DNA from: Isoetes taiwanensis
Lineage: Eukaryota; Streptophyta; Lycopodiopsida; Isoetales; Isoetaceae
Assembly: GCA_021234155.1 (NCBI GenBank)
Contig: JAJEKV010000012.1
Span: 812,782-876,781, forward strand
Direction: 5' to 3'
DNA length: 64,000 nt
Shown piece after piece: positions 1-11,040 of the stretch. Within the stretch, counting starts at the first letter, position 1. Each line of letters begins with the position of its first letter. The translations under genes were made by a program, and so were the position numbers. The notes beneath the pieces were generated by a model, which had not been told where the DNA came from, did no database searches, and saw nothing but the letters and a program-made list of their open reading frames with translations.

Positions 1-912
1 GTCATGTGATGCAAAAGGTTCATGGCGCCAACTTCCTTGTAGCTCACCATATTCGAGCTCTCCTATATGGAGTCTTACTGACTTTCCCTCTTTTGCTTGG
101 CGGGAAGCAGACGAAGCTTTCCCACCTTATGACGCTTGTTTCTTCTTGTTTGTTTTGTTGTCTCTACCAACTCATCATGTTTTGATGATTTGGTGGTCCA
201 TAGTTCAGTGATCATTCCCTAAATCGAACTTTGTCATCTGCGGCATTATTACAAGTGTCTCCAACGTGAAGAAAACTTTTGATTGTTTGTCTAATGTTGT
301 ATCATCAAGTCTACACTTTACAGCTGCTTGCGTGCACCTTGAGAATGACTCAACAACTCGTTCATACTTAGTATAGAGCATGAGGTTGTTTGGTATTCTA
401 ACACGGAAGCTGCTACGCATGTGACATTTTATACCATAACCTTCCATGGATCTAGATAGAAGATATATACACGGTGTGTCATATTATGCACCAAATACCT
501 TCAAAAGGTAGGCATTTGCTTTTGTGTTCTCTTTTTAAGACTTCGAGTTGTTGTCATCCCATCATAACAAGATATTTTTTCTCTTGCAATCAATCATTTT
601 CATGGATCTTGATAGATGTACTATATGTTTTGATACAAAACATTTTTTGAATGTGAGACATGGTTTCCCCTTTGGACTTTATAGTTCATATGCTATTAAG
701 AAAAAATTTGTAACCCACATTTTGATTGCGTTCGCTGCTATAAAGGAAGCAACGCTCTCATTTTATTGAATGTTAAGTGCTCTGCAAATGCATTTCCTAT
801 TCTTGAAACAATACAACACATTACCACATAATGCTTGATTTATGGATGTAAACTACGATACCTTAAGAGGGCTACTACATTGAGAGTTCGATTCAAATCA
901 CTTTTTTTGTAT
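1..912. other. AT-rich stretch, no gene recognised
   Basis: I recognise no complete gene here. The minus strand at 205-447 is open for 80 codons and reads as an ordinary soluble peptide with one Cys-rich patch, but I cannot match it to a family and its context is non-coding. It may be a gene fragment cut by the window edge or chance. No repeat structure stands out. Confidence 0.3.
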
Positions 913-984
913 AAGGGAATGCGTGTTTACCTTGCATTGCGTAGAAACCATGTCGAAATCACGGGGTAAACCGCGCATTCCCTT
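913..984. repeat. Short imperfect hairpin
   Basis: AAGGGAATGCG at the left pairs with CGCATTCCCTT at the right, and the next TTTACC pairs with GGTAAA, giving a stem of about 18-20 bp with small bulges around a loop of about 31 bases. It lies directly left of the MITE at 995-1188 and could be a separate small inverted-repeat element. Confidence 0.5.
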
Positions 985-994
985 AAAAGTCAAG

Positions 995-1188
995 AAGCAA
1001 TTTAGGGTCCATTACTGCGTGTCAGCGTCATTAGTCCAAAAGAATGAAAAACAGAATGTTAGCTAGAAACGGAATGTAAAATGGAATTCTATTAGAAAAT
1101 AGAATGTTGATTAAATTGCAATTCAGGAAGGAAGAATGCCGTGGCAGTCGCAGATAGGCAGATAGACAGAATGGACCCAAAATTGCTT
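995..1188. mobile_element. MITE-like element with 18-bp terminal inverted repeats
   Basis: The left end AGCAATTTAGGGTCCATT (996-1013) is the inverse of AATGGACCCAAAATTGCT (1170-1187) with one mismatch, and a CTG/CAG pair continues inward. The element is about 194 bp with no coding capacity, as expected for a miniature inverted-repeat transposon. The GGGTCC core resembles Tourist/Harbinger-type ends, but a clean TTA or TAA target duplication is not visible, so the superfamily is left open. Confidence 0.6.
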
Positions 1189-3223
1189 TTACGTACTTTT
1201 TCTTTACATATGTTTGGACAATATCAGAATACAAAAATCCCCATAGACTACATTGTCGTTTCTCGATGCATATAAGTCATATGAAGAACAATTGTTTGGC
1301 ATTAAAAAGACAAAGTTTCATGTGTGCAGGTCGATGGTAACTATAGATTCCATTAGCATGACATCATCATAGATACATATTGTATAAACTCGTGTATTTA
1401 TGACCTATTATGAGATCAATTGCATCTTCATGTCGTTTTAGCTTCCATTTTTGAATTGATGTCTCATCGAATATCCATAAAGTATCAGAAACTGCAAATT
1501 GTTTATAAGCTAATAAATCATCTCACTTACCGCCTCTTAGGAGTATAAGAATGCTATAAGTGTTGTTTTTAATGAACTATTAATTAGATGCCAATGAAAA
1601 CGACCTAGGATATTCCAATTATTTGATCTCATAGCGCAACGTAATGAACCTAATCTCCTTTCTTAATAAGACAATTAACTGGAGATTATGTATATAATTT
1701 TTAATTATCATGTGCAACTACACCTTTATTATATAAAACACGTCTTGTTTGTCATGCAATTATAAAATGTATTTATTGGTCCAATGAATTAGGAATATGC
1801 TTGAACATGTTCTTAAAAGCCATCAATTTGGAAATCTGGCTCTACATATATTCTCCACCTATAACCTGGCTAGTTAGCCCTCTTTCAACTACAAACTTAA
1901 GTCTAGGAAGCTTTTACACCTATCTTGACTTGTCTCATGCTATATTGCTGACTTCCATGCAAGTTTCATTTTATGATTTTGCAATTTGTAGGCTTCTTGA
2001 TTTTCCACAATCCATGATATGGAAGCACGCAGCTTAAGATAAGACTAGTTAAAATGGTTTTGCTAGATATGGTCCATGGTTTCTCTTAATTTCAAAGACA
2101 AAAAATAAGTAAATTTCTTTTTGTATTTTCATATAAGGACCACATAATCTACATCTATATATATGTCCCATGTCATATTTCAAATCATTTAACTATGATA
2201 ACATTCTCTAATAGACTTGCCTAACTCCGGGGTACAAGGATTCCCTTGTGATTTGTAGTCTAATCCACATGTCTACTACTATCTTAAACTTGATGGCCTA
2301 GTTTGCACCCCATGGCTAACCTTGCTATTTTAGTGAAAAGGTCCTTGCAAAGCAATGAAGTGAAGTGGAGTTCCATTGATTACCGAGGAAAATACAATGA
2401 CCCATAGAGGTGTACCCACAATGAGGCCCCAACATGAGGAATATGAGTGAAAATCCAACAATGACCATGTACCCATATAACTAGCTTAGAACATATACCT
2501 ATACAGTCGAACGGATCCGGAGAAAGGGCCTGATCAAGAGATGTGATGGTCTATGCCGAAGTGGGACAAAGGCCAATGCACCTTTCTCAAAATTTAATCT
2601 TAGCCTTAGTGTCGCTTATAAAAAGAGTTGGGATGCGCTTTGGAGAGGCCATCTTTCTTGGAACAAATTTTACAGATTTTTGTTTTACAGGCCTAAAGCT
2701 TTAAAGCTTTCAAATTGCTTCAATCTTCTCCGTTGTTTGGGGTCAGCTTCGTCTTACCGGGATTATTCTACAGCTTTCAGGTTGCTTGGAATTATCCATT
2801 GTTTAATGCTTTGCTCTAGTGTTGAGCAATACCGCAAAAGAGGAAATATATTAGTTCTAGTGATAGAACTCCTTGAAGTAGGCTTCAAGCCAACTCGGGA
2901 TTAGTTATCATTATATGGGGAGTCTCCGGGAACTCAAGGCCGGGGAATTGGTGAGTTAGTGCAACCGATCCTACTTTTGTAGGTCTTGACATTTTGTATA
3001 TTGACTCTTCACGCTTTAATTTCACAATTACCACATATATCGTATATACTGCCAATGAATACTTTTATAAAAACTTCCATCACACATCAAGCACTCAATA
3101 AAAAACTTCTTTCCGTCTAAAACATTCCATAAAAGGATGAAACATTATTAAAACAAGGTGATGTCACATAAAAGGTTGCCATGAAGGGGACATTGAAGGG
3201 ACCAAGAGAGAACATATAGATTT
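1189..3223. other. AT-rich DNA, nothing recognised
   Basis: No open frame here carries a recognisable motif and I see no tandem or terminal repeats. The composition is A+T-rich, as in plant intergenic DNA. A short GC-richer patch at 2890-2960 is unexplained. Confidence 0.3.
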
Positions 3224-4499
3224 GTATTTGTTAAGGCCCACAAAACATGAAATGTTTTGGTGCAAGCGATACGCAAGAACGGCTAGGGCGGTTCCAGAGG
3301 CGGTGAGAGCCGCTTCTCGGCCTCTCCATCTCCTGCGACTACTACATCAGTTTCCTTTGATCTCCTCAAAATCGATTCGCTGGTGTTAGCTAGGATCTTC
3401 TTCTACTTTACGGAGGAAACTTGAGTTTCTTAGTGTCGAAATTTGAAGCTACATCTGCCAGTTTCCTTCATATAGATGTTACGTACATACTAACGGGCGC
3501 TTACTCTTCCTCGCCTTCAGGAAGCAAGATGTTTATATGTTCTGGGCTATGGGATCTTCGGGCAAGAACACACGAAATGCATGGATGTCTATAAGATGGA
3601 GGAAATATTTCGCCGCGCATCTATCATGGTGCGCCTAATTTCTTTGCATCTTTATTTTCTTATCATCCGTGTTCTTTCACATTTGGCTATTTCCTTTTCC
3701 TAACCCTTCTTCTAGCAAAAAGAGTTCAAATTGTGCATTGATGGTCGATAGATTCTTTTCTTTAACAATAGTTTCATGTGGGCCTTCATATTTGCTGATT
3801 TGCTGGAAAATGCAAGGATACAAAATAAAAGTGGCTAGTAAGTGGATTGCTTTCTTTAGCACTCGATCATCTCAAGTATCACATTGAGTGGTTGCCAATT
3901 TTTGATGTGTGCTTTGTATTTTATACAAGAACTCTCAAGTACTAATATGCTTGAGAGATTACCGATCTTAATTGGCTTTGGTATTTATGCCAAGAACTCT
4001 CAACACCGGGTATGCTTGAGAGACACTGGATTCTTAATTGGCTTTGGTATTTTATGCCAAGAACCTTATAATCTCTACAAGTACTCTATACGCTTTTGGT
4101 TGTTATGTCAAATACCCATATGTTTGAGTGAGAGCTTGGTTTCTTATATTATCTTGCTGCAAATTTCATGTATATGGAGCTTTTGCTACTTTTTCTTTAA
4201 GCCCTTTTCATCATTATGTAGAGGACCTATGTGGTTCACTAAAATGATATGAATCTTCAAGGCCTTTAGGGTTTGTCCTAGCATCATTAGGCAATTATTT
4301 GTCACCATGTGGAAGATTCATGAGAACTTCAAGTGTATCGGCTTCAAGAGTAATCCATAATAAGTTTATTGTTAGTAGAAAATGAAGATGTTGGAGATTA
4401 CTCTGTAGTAACTCTCTACTAACATCAAACATTGTACTCCTTTTTATCTATAATATAAAAAAAACTCATACCTTCAAAAAAAAAAAAAAAGTATTTGTT
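3224..4499 (+). mobile_element. Poly(A)-tailed retroposon (LINE-like 3' end) with 9-bp target duplication
   Basis: The insert runs from about 3233 to a 15-base A run at 4476-4490. GTATTTGTT occurs immediately before it (3224-3232) and immediately after the tail (4491-4499), which is the signature of target-primed retroposition on the plus strand. The last 60 bases before the tail, with TTTTTATCTATAATATAA, look like the 3' end of plant L1-type LINEs. No reverse transcriptase is visible, so it is a 5'-truncated LINE or a retroposed transcript. Confidence 0.6.
3927..4060 (+). repeat. Two tandem copies of a 64-66 bp unit
   Basis: Two adjacent units start with AAGAACTCTCAA, contain ATGCTTGAGAGA and end with TTAATTGGCTTTGGTATTT and ATGCC; a third partial unit begins AAGAACCTT. 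They differ at a few bases and lie inside the retroposon. Confidence 0.7.
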
Positions 4500-4504
4500 T
4501 AAAA

Positions 4505-4760
4505 GAGGAATTACCCTCTTATTGTTCATGGAGACCAATAGGTCTATGGGATCCAAAGAAAATAACACAAAGAAAGGTGGTATTATCAAGATTAAAAACT
4601 CCTCTCAGCCTTTGAAGGGTTTTCGAGGAAAACTTTATAGCCACATGCATGCCGATAAATGTACAATGATACATTATAATACATTTTAATGTAGTGTTTG
4701 AGAAAGAAATTAGTTTTATGCCAAGCATGGACCCTGCTATTAGTTACAAACCAACCTACT
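4505..4760 (-). mobile_element. LINE 3'-UTR fragment, same family as at 50.85-51.0 kb
   Basis: Read on the minus strand, this segment contains CCCATAGACCTATTGGTCTC and TTTTCCTCGAAA in the same order and spacing as CCCATAGGACGATTGGTCTC and TTTTCCCTCGAAA at 50,880-51,000 (plus). There the same block lies downstream of a LINE C-terminal coding region, so this is probably the 3' untranslated end of that family. The 5' limit is uncertain. Confidence 0.5.
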
Positions 4761-5865
4761 TACTCTCTAAAATGAGTGAGCATCTGCAACCTATCTAAAA
4801 CATCCCTGAACAAAGCATCCAAGCAAGCAATAAACCTATCATCAAGCTACTAGCAAAATAATATACCTTTCCGAAAGCTCAAGACCACTAATCTAGCAAT
4901 ACAAGCTAATCGCCACCAGCTAATATTAAATGTGCCATCATAAAACTATTGCCATAAGTACACTAAAACTATTATATTTGCGCTAACAACCTCTACTACA
5001 TTTGCATAAATTATTTCCCAAACAACCACCTATAATCATTAAAAACTAGGATTTAGCTTATGCCAAGAGGCCGAAACAACATCTTCTTATTACAATGCAT
5101 ATTTGAATATTCAAATATATAGCCATATCCCACCTACTCCTAAATAAGAAATAATTAATACATAAGTTTGCCTTCAGACCTGAATGGTTTCACCCTTGAC
5201 ATCTGTAGATTGTATGAGCTCCTTTGAATTTTTGTCTTGTTTCTTTTCCACGTTTGATGTAGAGCTTTTTCTGTGCCATATACACAACATTTAGGCATCA
5301 ATCCATTTTTTAGGTCCTGTCTGATAGACAATTTTCTGCATGATGCCTAAGCATCCAACAAGCAAGTTATAGATGCACCAAGCAAAGCGAAAGATTTCTG
5401 AGCATACCTTTTTGATTTAAATCACATTACTAAAACCCCATAGATCTGCTCTACCACTTTGGCATGAAGTCTTAGCAAATGCACAGTTAGCAACGACTAA
5501 CCAGCTCGGCTAGGCAGCAATTTCCGCCAATACTTTAGCCATTTGAAAAAATATATTTGGGGCTTTTGCCCTTGTTTAAAGCTGAGACAACATCCTACTC
5601 CTTCATTTACTGGAAGAAAACTTCGACTACACTCACATTGCTCGTCAAATCTATTCTTCAAAGGCAAAAGGCCCAGTCGATTGAAATTGCATATAGAAAC
5701 AACGTCGGGGATGACATCTTTTAGTTTGTCTTAGCTCCAATTTGATCACAACCTTCAAAATATAGCCTTAATATATTTATTTTGGCATCTCCACCATCTG
5801 TTTGAAATACTTTGCATACATTCCATCCCTTCACTACCATCCCTAGGGTATGCCCTTCGAGTTCG
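4761..5865. other. No clear gene; possible decayed continuation of the minus-strand PPR fragment
   Basis: The stretch is A+T-rich. Between about 5560 and 5860 the minus strand has short coding-like runs that could be a decayed continuation of the PPR fragment at 5866-6012, but frames break often and I cannot support individual repeats. Nothing else is recognised. Confidence 0.3.
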
Positions 5866-6012
5866 GGTAACTCAATACAATCACGTAATATTGAGCACCA
5901 TCAAATGCCTCATTTAGCCCCATGCATATCAATTAGGATTCTATCCACCACAAGATTGAAATGAAGTCCATATTCTATAAAGCCTTCGTGAATAACCCTA
6001 AGCTCACTTTGA
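5866..6012 (-). pseudogene. PPR protein fragment
   Basis: Read on the minus strand, this segment gives RVIHEGFIEYGLHFNLVV followed by LIDMHGAK and a stop. This is the classic pattern of plant PLS-type pentatricopeptide repeats, where IH..(I/V).. GL..(D/N)..V.N.L(I/V)DMY.KCG links two repeats. Such proteins bind organellar RNA in chloroplasts or mitochondria. Here only about one repeat survives and the frame closes at once, so it is a relic. It faces away from the plus-strand PPR fragment 200 bp downstream, so the two cannot be one transcript as they stand. Confidence 0.5.
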
Positions 6013-6210
6013 GATATCAAACATAGATGTGTGTTTATTAACTAGATCCACCGTGTTTAAAGATAGATAGATAGTACTTTAACGTCACGCAGATTAGAAG
6101 CTTGCTGCTCTTCTTTAGATGTCATTAAGTTTATGGTTTGCTCTTACAAACTCCCCGCGACCGCCAAATTCTCTATTAGGTTAGAGTTGCCATTATGATT
6201 CTACTTTTTT

Positions 6211-6558
6211 GTTTATATAAAACATGAGCAATTCCAAGAGCTTCGAACAAATGTCTAACTTAGATGTTGCATATGGGATATTATGATCTCAACATATGGC
6301 CTGAATCGATTGCTGAAGAAGGCATTAGAATTATTTCAAAAAATCCTTCAAAACAATGTTGTGTCATGGAATGCATTTCTCCAAGATATGTACAAGAAGG
6401 AAATCTGAAGGAAGTTTTTCCAAGCCTTTCACCAGATTCACAACCATGATGTTGTTTCATATTGTACTCTAGTTGCAGTTTGTGCTCTACAGGGCCACAT
6501 TGAACATGCATGGAAATTGTCTCAGCAAATATTCGAGCAAGATTATGCGATTTGAACA
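6211..6558 (+). pseudogene. PPR protein fragment (about three repeats, broken)
   Basis: The plus strand reads FEQMSNLDVA, shifts frame near 6270, continues WDIMISTYG, LKKALELFQKI, QNNVVSWNAFLQDMYKK, meets an in-frame TGA, and goes on with HNHDVVSYCTLVAV, ALQGHIEHAWKL and FEQDYAI before a stop. The VVSWN, DVVSY and ALELF elements, spaced about 31-35 residues apart, are diagnostic of PLS-type PPR proteins, which process or edit organellar RNA. One frameshift and one internal stop make it a pseudogene. No DYW or E domain follows; instead a PP2A subunit relic starts about 85 bp downstream on the same strand. Confidence 0.75.
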
Positions 6559-6640
6559 GATAAGGATTTTCCTACCTTTTCATGTTCAAAACACACGGTC
6601 TGGTTATTCTATGTGCGCTTAAATGTTTGAATGCTTGTCT

Positions 6641-7475
6641 AAAAATGAAAGCAGTGAGGTTATGCCCTCTGGAGTGGCAACAACGAGTGCAGGAACTATG
6701 GATTTAGCTGTTCAGAGTGGTGCAGCCCTAAATGCAAGACAATCTGCAGTTGTTCCTGTGGGCTCTAGAAACACTGCCATAGTGGGTACTCGCAATCTAG
6801 TTTCAACAGGATTAGTTTCACCAGATGGTCCAAGATTAGACCTGACGCATCGGTGGATTGGCGGCTACTTTTGAACAACCTCCTGCTTTTGGGGATGTCC
6901 CTAATTTGGAAAGACATAATCTGTTTATGAAGAAGCTGTAATACTGAGGTTTTGATTCTGAAGAGGAGGAACCCGTTATAGATCCTGCTTGGCCATATGT
7001 GCAATAAATTTGTATATAAATTTCTTCTTAGGTATGTTGTTGAACCTAAAACACCTAAGATTGCAAAAGATATATTAATTTCATTCATGCTAAAATTATT
7101 GGAGCTCTTTGATCCAAAAAATCCAAGGGAGAGGAAATAGTTAAATACTATTCTGCATCGTGAAAAATTTATGGTTCTACAAAGCTATCAATAATATCTT
7201 TACCGCCTATCTTTGAAACCGAGAAGTATTAATGGTAGCAGCAGAGTCGCTTAGAAATTCTAGGCAAAGATAATTAATGGTTTTTCTCATCCCTTTAAAG
7301 GAGTGAGTTAATAAGTTATTTTTGGTCGAGCCATAATTCCTCTTCACAAACCAAAATGTGTTGATTATACCAACAATAACCGGCTACATCAAGGCAGCAT
7401 ACAATTGTTCGCTTGCAAATACAGTACTATTAGAGGCCCTTTAAAATACAGATCTACAACAATGCTTTGTTGGAT
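6641..7475 (+). pseudogene. PP2A regulatory subunit B' (B56) pseudogene
   Basis: Collinear blocks of the B56 family appear in order across three frames: PPAFGDVPNLERHNLFMKKL (6879-6938), FDSEEEEPVIDPAWPYVQ (6951-7004), KTPKIAKDILISFMLKLLEL then FDPKNPRERK (7045-7139), a relic of the TILHR...KFMV segment (7145-7190), INGF (about 7272), GRAIIPLHKPKC (7324-7359) and IRGPLKY (7430-7450). The intact proteins are HEAT-like scaffolds that target PP2A catalytic activity. The segment between KKL and FDSEEEE, normally about 70 residues, is missing, there are several stops and shifts, and the C-terminal third is absent. A Ser/Ala/Gly-rich stretch at 6641-6850 may be the variable N-terminus. A LINE insertion lies just downstream. 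Confidence 0.85.
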
Positions 7476-7511
7476 GCAAGGCTCGTAAGATGTTGATCGA
7501 GTATTTCATAA

Positions 7512-9060
7512 TATCTTAACATTTTTTTTTTTGAGGGTAAGATTTTGCATAAAATAGTGTGAATAGATTACACTTATTTGAGGCTCCTACAATAGGCCCG
7601 AGAGAAAATTTAAATACAAAGGATCCCTATGGATCAAATAGGAAGTACAAATGGTCTAAAACTGTGTTCAAATTCTTCCGATTTGAGCAGATAAAGATCA
7701 CTATAAGTCCTAAACCGCCACCATCCAAGCCTTCCTCCAATCAAAGATGCAAGCTACCGAAGATCTCACAAGAGCAAATCGCCATTCCGCTGTTAACTTG
7801 GCTCATATTATCCTCAGCATAGAAGTGCTAAAAGAGGCTCTGCCCCCTGCTCCAAGAATGTACTAAGAGGTTCTCTCCTCTCTTCCAACTAAGTAGAACA
7901 TCGCATGTGCCTTCCCCGAGGGGTGGTCCAAATACCCCATATACATCTTCACTATTTGCATAGGCACTACCTCCACTACGCCAAATTTCTTAAAGAACCA
8001 TGAAGTAAGCTCCACCCTAGACACAAAAACATGGCCTCCCTAAACCAAGAACATGAAGAAATTTTAGTCTCCTACCCAAAGTCTCCATTTGACTAACCCT
8101 GCCCAAAGCATCCGCTCCCGAACCCGCCAATAAATCCAAATTCGGATCTCCCTTAGTCGGGATAGGGATGGATGAACTCTAGAATAACTTAATACAAGAA
8201 CAATCCATAATACTAGAACAAAGAATACGTACCAGAGTTAAACCAACCAAATCAGCTTCTATGAAGAATCCACCCTCCTTATCCGGCCCAAAGTGCGTAC
8301 CTAACAAGATCCGCAAATTAAGCAAAATGTAAACCCAAGAATCCAAGAGCAAAAGTGCCTTCATATGTCCGCAACAAAGTCATCCATTACTAGCTATAAT
8401 ATTATTTTCCATACATCCGCTGCACACACCACCAAGTTAATCCATTAGCCTAATGCTTCCAAAATAAAGGTTAAAGCAAGCAACTGAAAAGCTCCAAAGA
8501 TCTATGACATATTATCATGCCCCCGCTTATAATCAAGAATGAGTGTAGTTCCGCACTACAAGGAGTGCGCTTTCCTTTTGCAATGAGTGCAACAAGAATG
8601 GCTAGGATAATATGCAAAGCTAGAACTGAAAAAATCGAAAGCTATAAAACTGCTTAAAAGCCTGCGGTCATTAACTAAAACATAAGAAATACATACGCCT
8701 TTAAGCACACAAATCGCTGTTGTCAAGCCTGGTACGCATTCAAATGCTTGTCCATAAATTAACTAACCGCTCAAAACCAAAATGGCGTAAAAACAAAAGG
8801 ACCCATTCTTACCTAGTCCAACCTTAAACAAACAGAGGAAGGATTCCAGAGCAAAGGGCTATGACCTCGAAGCATGCCCAAGGTAAAAGATCATGAAGAC
8901 CAAATAAGAGAGGCTTCCAGAGCAAATGGCCATCGACCGCTGCCAAGGTATAGCCTTCGCTTCTTCCAAATGAGCTTCCGTAACCGTTTCAATCTCTGCT
9001 TCAGGAGTCACACAGCCTCTAAGTAGCGTGCTAGGTTTCGCCATCTTATCTTAACATTTT
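7512..9060 (-). mobile_element. LINE-type retroposon, minus strand, with 14-bp target duplication
   Basis: TATCTTAACATTTT occurs at 7512-7525 and again at 9047-9060. Between them the left end is a T run (to 7532), the poly(A) tail of a minus-strand insertion, preceded in the element sense by a 3' end similar to the next element at 9.2 kb. The minus strand has coding-like runs, including a 61-codon frame starting 3 bases inside the right target copy (9044-8859) and an open run near 8050-7890, but no reverse transcriptase motif. I read it as a 5'-truncated LINE or LINE-mobilised transcript of about 1.5 kb. Confidence 0.75.
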
Positions 9061-9214
9061 CCATTCCTTCCATAACATATTATCTCGATGGAATCAACTG
9101 AGGGAGTTATTATCGCATAGCCTGCTAAAATAAGCAAATACACATGTGCCAATCTTGCAAATACATGGGACAAGCAAAACACACACATGCAATTGTTTTA
9201 AAACTAAGAGATTT

Positions 9215-9720
9215 TTATTTTATTTTTATTTTTGAAGACAAGGTATTTTTATTTTTATTAATAATATAGAATAATTACATTTATTCATGGCTCTATGATA
9301 GGCTGCATAACCTAAACGACAAGACTCAAGTTCCTGTGTAGAGATGAGATAAAAGCACCATTAAACAACTTTTCAAATAGTGAGGATCCTAATCAACTCG
9401 CAAATGAACCCTTTAAGTTCCACCCCTAAATGCAGAGAGACACAAGCTAAAGAGAGGGAGGCTTCATCCCTCGTGATTAATCCCTCCTACTTAAGGATCT
9501 ACCTATAAAGCGTAGTACTACTCGAAGAAAGAAACCTTTTATTCCAATTTCTCGCATCTGCATTTAGAGAGATGAAGTGGATATTTATTAAATATAATAT
9601 CTTAGATAACGCCGCAAATTGTTCCATACCTTGGTTATAACTAGTGTTATATTGTGAAATGCAATGATTGTAGGGCTCTATCATGAGGTTTATTAGCACC
9701 TAAGTGCAAGATGGTTGCCC
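9215..9720 (-). mobile_element. LINE 3'-end fragment, minus strand
   Basis: After an A/T-rich tail (TTTTTATTTTATTTTTATTTTT, reverse sense) comes a block with ATAGAATAATTACATTTATT and ATGGCTC.ATGATAGGC spacing that matches GTGAATAGATTACACTTATTT and AGGCTCCTACAATAGGC at 7557-7595. The two elements are therefore the same LINE family in the same orientation. The right border is not defined and I see no convincing target duplication. Confidence 0.5.
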
Positions 9721-11040
9721 TTATGGGCTAAATTTCAAGAAGGCCACAAGAAGCCCTGAATCCTGATTGATAATGATTGTTAGTGTACGTAGAAGTAAAT
9801 TATAATCAGAAATAGAGAGTGCAAGAGTTCGCGGATAGCATTCAGAATTTTCCATGTTGTTATGTTCCCCACAAAATCACATTAAATATTTTGCTACAAA
9901 GGAAAACACCGTGAGTTTGGCATTGATTCGCCAAGCTCCTTTGATCAGATCTGATAGAGAAAGAGCTATTCCAAATGTTAAAACATCTCATAGTGCCAAA
10001 TACGTATCTATTTAATAGATCCACTCATCCTAATTAGTTGAGCTTCAGATGTTATTTGCCAACCGCTTCTTTTGGGAAACGCTTGAGACTGCGACTTTGA
10101 ATGGGTTAAGGCCGCCGTAACGTAAATGCTTTAACTATTCGATTGATTTTGCTATATAAGCACAGCAACAGGAAATTTCCATGATCCCAAATAACATGTT
10201 TCATTTTTGTATTTGCAGATTCGCCCTTACGCCTCGCCACAAACATATATTCGCTAATTCAATATATAACAATTGTTTCTACAATTCAATTCAATTGTTT
10301 CTACAAATATCCTTACATCAAACTTTTAGATTGGTGACGACGATCGAGGTTAGATTTTGTGGTACAAATCTAGGGTTCGTGCATCTATTCAAAACTTAAG
10401 ATCTCGCATAAGCACCAACGCTTAATTCAAGTCTCGGCGTAGAACCGCATGATCTAAGCATTTTATTGCTCAATTGCATTATGGATAAGAAGGTACTGAT
10501 ATAAAAATTAATGCCTTGGGTACCAAAGAGATAGCCGTGGATTTACGCTATCGCTGGACTTAGATAAATAGCTTGACCTTTCTCTTGTGAAGATATATAC
10601 ACCAATGTGGGAGTAACATGCATGTGTATTCATTATGTCTTACAATTGTGTGTAGGGACTTAAGAGATATAAATTGCAAACCCAAATTTTACTTGGGCAA
10701 AAAGCATATATTCCATCTTCTCATCTAATGAAAGATTCGCCAAGGTTGTTATAACTTTTATCGGCTCGAAAAATTCGCCAACATAACTAACCAAAAAAGC
10801 TAAGATTCTTTATATTCTAAATTGGCTAATCTATCAAAATTTGGGCTTAAGGGCAACCTCGGGTGCAAGATGGTATATCTACGTCCAAGCATTTTAGTGC
10901 AAGATGGTAAATCATGTCCAAATAAGAAATCATTAGAGAAACCTGCAAGAATTTAAAAAGATCAAGTAATTTACCATTGAGTAGGATCCCCATGTGATGA
11001 TGATGTTATTGATGTGCTATTACATCGCATAAAGTTATGG
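9721..11040. other. A+T-rich DNA, nothing recognised
   Basis: No family-level coding signal. The phrase GTGCAAGATGGT occurs three times (near 9702, 10,864 and 10,900), which hints at a small dispersed or tandem repeat, but the surrounding bases do not align further. Confidence 0.25.

Noticed and set aside
1031-1234. Minus frame of 67 codons
   Set aside because: It runs through the MITE and its inverted repeat, so it cannot be an independent gene.
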